A stretch of DNA of 48,537 bases from Beijerinckiaceae bacterium. Lineage in GTDB: Bacteria > Pseudomonadota > Alphaproteobacteria > Rhizobiales > Beijerinckiaceae. The translations under genes were made by a program, and so were the position numbers. The DNA is taken from the NCBI GenBank assembly GCA_019753285.1, contig JAIELD010000039.1:1-48537 (forward strand), in the 5' to 3' direction. Position 1 is the stretch's first letter, and every line of letters begins with the position of its first letter. This document shows positions 45,258 through 48,537 of this stretch, piece by piece. The notes beneath the pieces are model-generated. The model ran no database searches. It saw only the letters and a program-made list of their open reading frames with translations, and was not told where the DNA came from.

Positions 45258-46382
45258 ATGGCCGGCACCGACGTTCCAGAGCTTGAGGCTGGCGGACGCC
45301 TGACGATCGATCTCGGCGCGCTCGCGGCGAACTGGCTGAAGCTCGCATCGATGGCCGCTCCGGCCGAATGCGCCGGCGTCATCAAGGCCAACGCCTATGG
45401 CATCGGCATCGAACAGGCCGCGCCCGCTTTGTGGAAGGTAGGGTGCCGGACCTTCTTCGTAGCGGTGCTGTCCGAGGCAAGACGCGTGCGCGCAGTTTTG
45501 CCTGACGCAGTCGTCTACGTCCTCAACGGACTGCCGCCCGGCGCGGCTCCGATCTATGCCGACCAACGGCTGCGGCCGGTCCTCGGTTCGAATGAGGAAA
45601 TCGCCGAATGGAAGGCCTTCGTCGCGCAAGGCGGCGCTGATCATGGCTGCGCTATCCATGTCGACACCGGCCTCAATCGCCTAGGGCTGCGGACGGAGGA
45701 AGCGATAGACCTAGCGAGGAACAAGGCGTTCGACGGCTATCGAATCTCTCTGCTGATCAGTCATTTCGTTTCGGCCGAAGAACCAGAAAATGCGATCAAT
45801 GAGAAACAGATAGAGAGCTTTCTTGCCGTTCAGAATCAGATTCAGGCAAGCCATACGAGCCTTTCCAACTCCTCTGGTTTCTTTCTCGGAGCGAGGCCTT
45901 ACATGAGCCTCGCCCGCCCTGGCTTCGCGCTCTACGGTGGCAATCCGACGCCGGGGCAATCCAATCCCATGCAACCGGTCGTTATGCTGGAGGCGCGCGT
46001 CATTCAGGTGCGCGAGGTGCCGCCCGATGAGACGGTCGGCTACAACGCGCAATGGACAGCCAAAGGCCGGCGCCGTATCGCGGTTTTGTCGGTCGGCTAT
46101 GCCGACGGGCTGACGCGGCAGCTCTCCGCGACGGATACGCGGGCAGGCGGATATGCATTCATCGACGGCGTCGCCTGCCCTTTTGCCGGCCGCGTCTCGA
46201 TGGACCTGATCACAGTGGACGTGACGGATTTGCCGGTCGGACGCGTAAAGCGCGGCGATTATGTCGAGCTTCTGGGGCCAAACATCAGCGTCGATGACGT
46301 GGCAGAGCGTGGCAACACCAACGGCTACGAAATCCTCACCAGCCTCGGGCGGCGCTATTCGCGGCGCTTCGTCGGCCCATGA
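45258..46382 (+). CDS. alr: Alanine racemase
   Basis: 374 residues of the fold-type III PLP enzyme that makes D-alanine for peptidoglycan. The PLP-binding Lys is in VIKANAYGIG near residue 45. The second catalytic Tyr is in GYNAQW at about residue 262. The GYADGLTR region and the SMDLITVDVTDLP end are conserved. It starts 4 nt after dnaB. The order dnaB-alr-radA is common in this group. A REP-like element separates it from radA. Confidence 0.96.
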   Translation: MAGTDVPELEAGGRLTIDLGALAANWLKLASMAAPAECAGVIKANAYGIGIEQAAPALWKVGCRTFFVAVLSEARRVRAVLPDAVVYVLNGLPPGAAPIYADQRLRPVLGSNEEIAEWKAFVAQGGADHGCAIHVDTGLNRLGLRTEEAIDLARNKAFDGYRISLLISHFVSAEEPENAINEKQIESFLAVQNQIQASHTSLSNSSGFFLGARPYMSLARPGFALYGGNPTPGQSNPMQPVVMLEARVIQVREVPPDETVGYNAQWTAKGRRRIAVLSVGYADGLTRQLSATDTRAGGYAFIDGVACPFAGRVSMDLITVDVTDLPVGRVKRGDYVELLGPNISVDDVAERGNTNGYEILTSLGRRYSRRFVGP

Positions 46383-46399
46383 ACCACATCCTTCCCAAT

Positions 46400-46492
46400 G
46401 TCATCCGGGACGGCGCAATGCGACGAGCCGGGATCCATGCCGGTCGAAATTCCCACTGGATCCCGGATCGCGCTGCGCTCGTCCGGGACGAT
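46400..46492. repeat. REP-like extragenic palindromic element 2
   Basis: Second member of the palindromic family. It runs GTCATCCGGGACGGCGC ... GAGCCGGGATCC, then TGGATCCCGGATCGCGC ... GCTCGTCCGGGACGAT, giving two interacting hairpins with the CCGGGAT core. It fills most of the 133-nt alr-radA gap. Placement inside a co-directional operon suggests effects on mRNA stability rather than termination. Confidence 0.8.
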
Positions 46493-46515
46493 ATCACTCC
46501 CGAAAGCTAAATCCT

Positions 46516-47967
46516 TTGGCCCGCGATAAGCTCAGCTACATCTGCCAGTCCTGCGGCGCGGTCTACACGCGCTGGCAGGGCCGCTGCGAAAGCTGCGGCG
46601 AGTGGAACACCATCGCGGAGGAGAGCGCTGCGGTCGCCGGTGGTGGCGGTGCGCCGATCGGCAGCGGTGGGGCGCGCCTCAAGAAGGGCAAGCCGTTTCC
46701 GCTCGAAGGCCTTTCCGGCACGACGCATGATGCGCCGCGCCTGCCCACGCAGATCGCCGAACTCGATCGCGTCACCGGCGGAGGATTCGTTCCAGGTTCG
46801 GTCATCCTCATCGGCGGGGAGCCGGGCATCGGCAAATCGACGCTGCTGATCCAGGCGGCGGCTGCCCTTGCCAATCGCGGCCAGCGCACGATCTATATTT
46901 CCGGCGAGGAAGCGATCGCGCAGGTGCGCATGCGCGCGCAGCGGCTGGGGCTCGGCGCTGCTCCGGTGGAGCTTGCCTCCGAGACGAGCGTCGAGGACAT
47001 TCTGGCTACCGTGTCGATCGGCCCGCGCCCCGCGCTCGTCATCGTCGACTCGATCCAGACCATGTGGACCGAGGCAGTCGAGAGCGCGCCAGGCACCGTC
47101 ACGCAGGTGCGCGGATCGGCGCAGAGCCTTATCCGCTATGCCAAGAAAAGCGGCGCGAGCGTGATCCTCGTCGGGCACGTCACCAAGGACGGCCAGATCG
47201 CCGGGCCGCGCGTCGTCGAGCACATGGTCGATGCCGTCCTCTCTTTCGAGGGCGAGGGCGGACATCATTTCCGCATCCTGCGCGCCACCAAGAACCGCTT
47301 CGGCGCCACCGACGAAATCGGCGTGTTCGAGATGACCGGGCTCGGTCTCAGCGAGGTCAGCAACCCCTCGGCGCTCTTCCTCGGCAATCGCGACGCGAAC
47401 GCGACAGGCGCGGCCGTGTTCGCTGGCATGGAAGGGACAAGGCCGGTTCTCGTCGAAATCCAGGCTCTCGTGACGCAAACAAGCCTCGGAACGCCTCGCC
47501 GGGCGGTCGTCGGCTGGGACCCGAACCGCCTGTCCATGGTGCTCGCGGTGCTGGAGGCGCATGGCGGCGCGGGTTTCGGCATGCACGATGTCTATCTCAA
47601 CGTCGCCGGCGGCCTGCGCATCAGCGAGCCAGCCGCGGACCTTGCCGTCGCCGCGGCACTCGTCTCCTCGCTCAGCGGCGCGATATTGCCGCCTGGCGCA
47701 GTCTATTTCGGCGAGATGAGCCTTTCCGGTGCCATCCGGCCCGTGGCGCATGCCAATGCGCGGCTGAAGGAGGCAGCCAAGCTCGGCTTCACGCACGCGA
47801 TCGCGCCAGCCGCGCAGGAGAGCACGCAATCCGACCGAAAAGCTGCGCCGAAATCAGGCGCGGATGGCGGCGAGTTGAGGGTCAGCACGCTCACGCGCAT
47901 CGGTGATCTCGTCGCGGACATTGCGGGGACATCAGCGACACAGAAACGGACCCGATTCGTGAAGTGA
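46516..47967 (+). CDS. radA: DNA repair protein RadA (Sms)
   Basis: 483 residues. The N-terminal C4 zinc finger is CQSCGAVYTRWQGRCESCG. The RecA-like ATPase has Walker A GGEPGIGKSTL, and the RadA-specific motif is KNRFG. The C-terminal domain is Lon-protease-like. RadA drives branch migration in recombination. The start is TTG at 46516, giving M-A-R-D-K-L-S-Y as in relatives that begin MAK; in-frame ATGs lie only within alr or the REP element. cvpA follows. Confidence 0.95.
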   Translation: MARDKLSYICQSCGAVYTRWQGRCESCGEWNTIAEESAAVAGGGGAPIGSGGARLKKGKPFPLEGLSGTTHDAPRLPTQIAELDRVTGGGFVPGSVILIGGEPGIGKSTLLIQAAAALANRGQRTIYISGEEAIAQVRMRAQRLGLGAAPVELASETSVEDILATVSIGPRPALVIVDSIQTMWTEAVESAPGTVTQVRGSAQSLIRYAKKSGASVILVGHVTKDGQIAGPRVVEHMVDAVLSFEGEGGHHFRILRATKNRFGATDEIGVFEMTGLGLSEVSNPSALFLGNRDANATGAAVFAGMEGTRPVLVEIQALVTQTSLGTPRRAVVGWDPNRLSMVLAVLEAHGGAGFGMHDVYLNVAGGLRISEPAADLAVAAALVSSLSGAILPPGAVYFGEMSLSGAIRPVAHANARLKEAAKLGFTHAIAPAAQESTQSDRKAAPKSGADGGELRVSTLTRIGDLVADIAGTSATQKRTRFVK

Positions 47968-47971
47968 CAGG

Positions 47972-48000
47972 GTGACGTTTACGTTTTCGTTCACTATAGA
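47972..48000 (+). promoter_or_regulatory. Candidate promoter of cvpA
   Basis: GTGACG (47972-47977) and TATAGA (47995-48000) are 17 nt apart, directly after the radA stop. Transcription would start near 48007. A small hairpin GGCGA-GCT-TCGCC followed by TTTT (48002-48018) lies at the start site and could be a weak terminator for radA or a leader stem for cvpA. Confidence 0.4.
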
Positions 48001-48059
48001 GGGCGAGCTTCGCCTTTTGCCGGGCCGAATCCCGTTCAACCTGCCCAACTGGAATTGAA

Positions 48060-48537
48060 ATGCCTTTCACCGTTCTTGATCTCGTTGTCATCGGCGTGGT
48101 GCTGATTTCGGCACTTCTGGCAGCTCTTCGTGGCTTCACGCGGGAAATCCTGGCAATCGGCTCTTGGGTGGCGGCCGCCGTCGTGGCATACCTCACCTAC
48201 AAGCAGCTCACGCCTTTCGTCGTGCAGCAACTTCCGACGCTGAAGTCGCCCTATCCCGAGATCATCGCCGGCGCGGGCATTTTCCTGCTGACGCTGATCA
48301 TCGCCTACATGCTGACGGGCCGCATCTCGGACATGATCCTCGACAGCCGGATCGGCGCGCTCGATCGCACGCTCGGCTTCATTTTCGGCGCCGCCCGCGG
48401 CCTGCTCTTGATGGTCATAGCGTTCCTGTTTTTTCAGTTCTTCGCCGGCCAGTCCTCCTATCCGTGGGTCGAGACCGCCAAGACGAAGCCTTTTCTGGCC
48501 ACCTCGGCGGAAAAGCTGCGCAGCTACATCCCGGACG
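48060..48537 (+). CDS. cvpA: CvpA family protein (partial, 3' end beyond window)
   Basis: The first 159 codons of a CvpA-domain membrane protein. Four hydrophobic segments are seen, beginning FTVLDLVVIGVVLISALLAA, with family blocks LRGFTREILAIGSW and LDRTLGFIFGAARG. CvpA was named for colicin V production and affects envelope and secretion stress; its mechanism is unknown. In many proteobacteria purF follows, but the window ends here. The gene has its own candidate promoter just after radA. Confidence 0.92.
   Translation, partial: MPFTVLDLVVIGVVLISALLAALRGFTREILAIGSWVAAAVVAYLTYKQLTPFVVQQLPTLKSPYPEIIAGAGIFLLTLIIAYMLTGRISDMILDSRIGALDRTLGFIFGAARGLLLMVIAFLFFQFFAGQSSYPWVETAKTKPFLATSAEKLRSYIPD

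Overview
This is a GC-rich chromosomal window from an alphaproteobacterium, most likely a member of the Hyphomicrobiales (Rhizobiales). I base that on gene order (rpsF-rpsR-DUF2232-rplI-dnaB-alr-radA-cvpA; dacA-tmk-holB-metG-tatD-MBL; tpiA-secG-pyrG-kdsA), on protein similarity as I recognise it, and on extragenic palindromes typical of that group. The genus cannot be fixed from the sequence. I see no IS element, transposase, phage gene, rRNA or CRISPR array. The window is mostly core genome with a few accessory blocks.

Layout. 1-2.4 kb: the 3' end of opgG and all of opgH (osmoregulated periplasmic glucans). 2.5-8.8 kb: tRNA-Lys, then a leftward chain dacA-tmk-holB-metG-tatD-MBL hydrolase with several 4-bp start/stop overlaps. 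8.9-14.9 kb: rlpA, a small secreted protein, tRNA-Ser, a PPK2 kinase overlapping a BciB/F420-hydrogenase-beta family Fe-S flavoprotein, and rimO. 15-21.9 kb: a soluble chemoreceptor with PilZ and C-terminal sensor-like regions, quinone reductase, a SulP carrier without STAS, a UbiH-family hydroxylase preceded by a candidate 9-residue leader peptide, a lipid A acyltransferase and hspQ. 21.9-27.8 kb: isochorismatase-like hydrolase, kdsA, pyrG, a class A beta-lactamase lying between secG and pyrG, tpiA and chorismate mutase.

27.8-36.8 kb is the main metabolic accessory block. It holds an AmaB-type aldehyde dehydrogenase, an ornithine cyclodeaminase/mu-crystallin family imine reductase, an FAD amino-acid oxidase-like protein and a D-threonine-aldolase-family PLP enzyme. 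A leftward set (SDR, peroxiredoxin-like, 3-hydroxyisobutyrate dehydrogenase-like, AhpD-like) follows, transcribed away from a LysR regulator. The first part fits cyclic-imine amino acid catabolism (pipecolate or proline-type), though the substrate is inferred. 36.9-38.2 kb is a small molybdenum-linked operon: a Mo-box-like operator, a SUOX-fold protein, Mop molbindin and TrmO/TsaA.

38.2-40.6 kb is an island of small or poorly known genes: a chemoreceptor remnant, a secreted histidine phosphatase, two paralogous secreted proteins of unknown function, a candidate 34-residue membrane peptide and a long inverted repeat. From 40.4 kb the ribosomal/replication block begins with a structured rpsF leader and runs to cvpA, which is cut by the window edge. 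The observations I rate highest are the paralogous secreted pair, the Mo-box operon, the cyclic-imine catabolic cluster, the ubiH leader ORF, and the chemoreceptor whose ribosome-binding site abuts a 9-bp inverted repeat.
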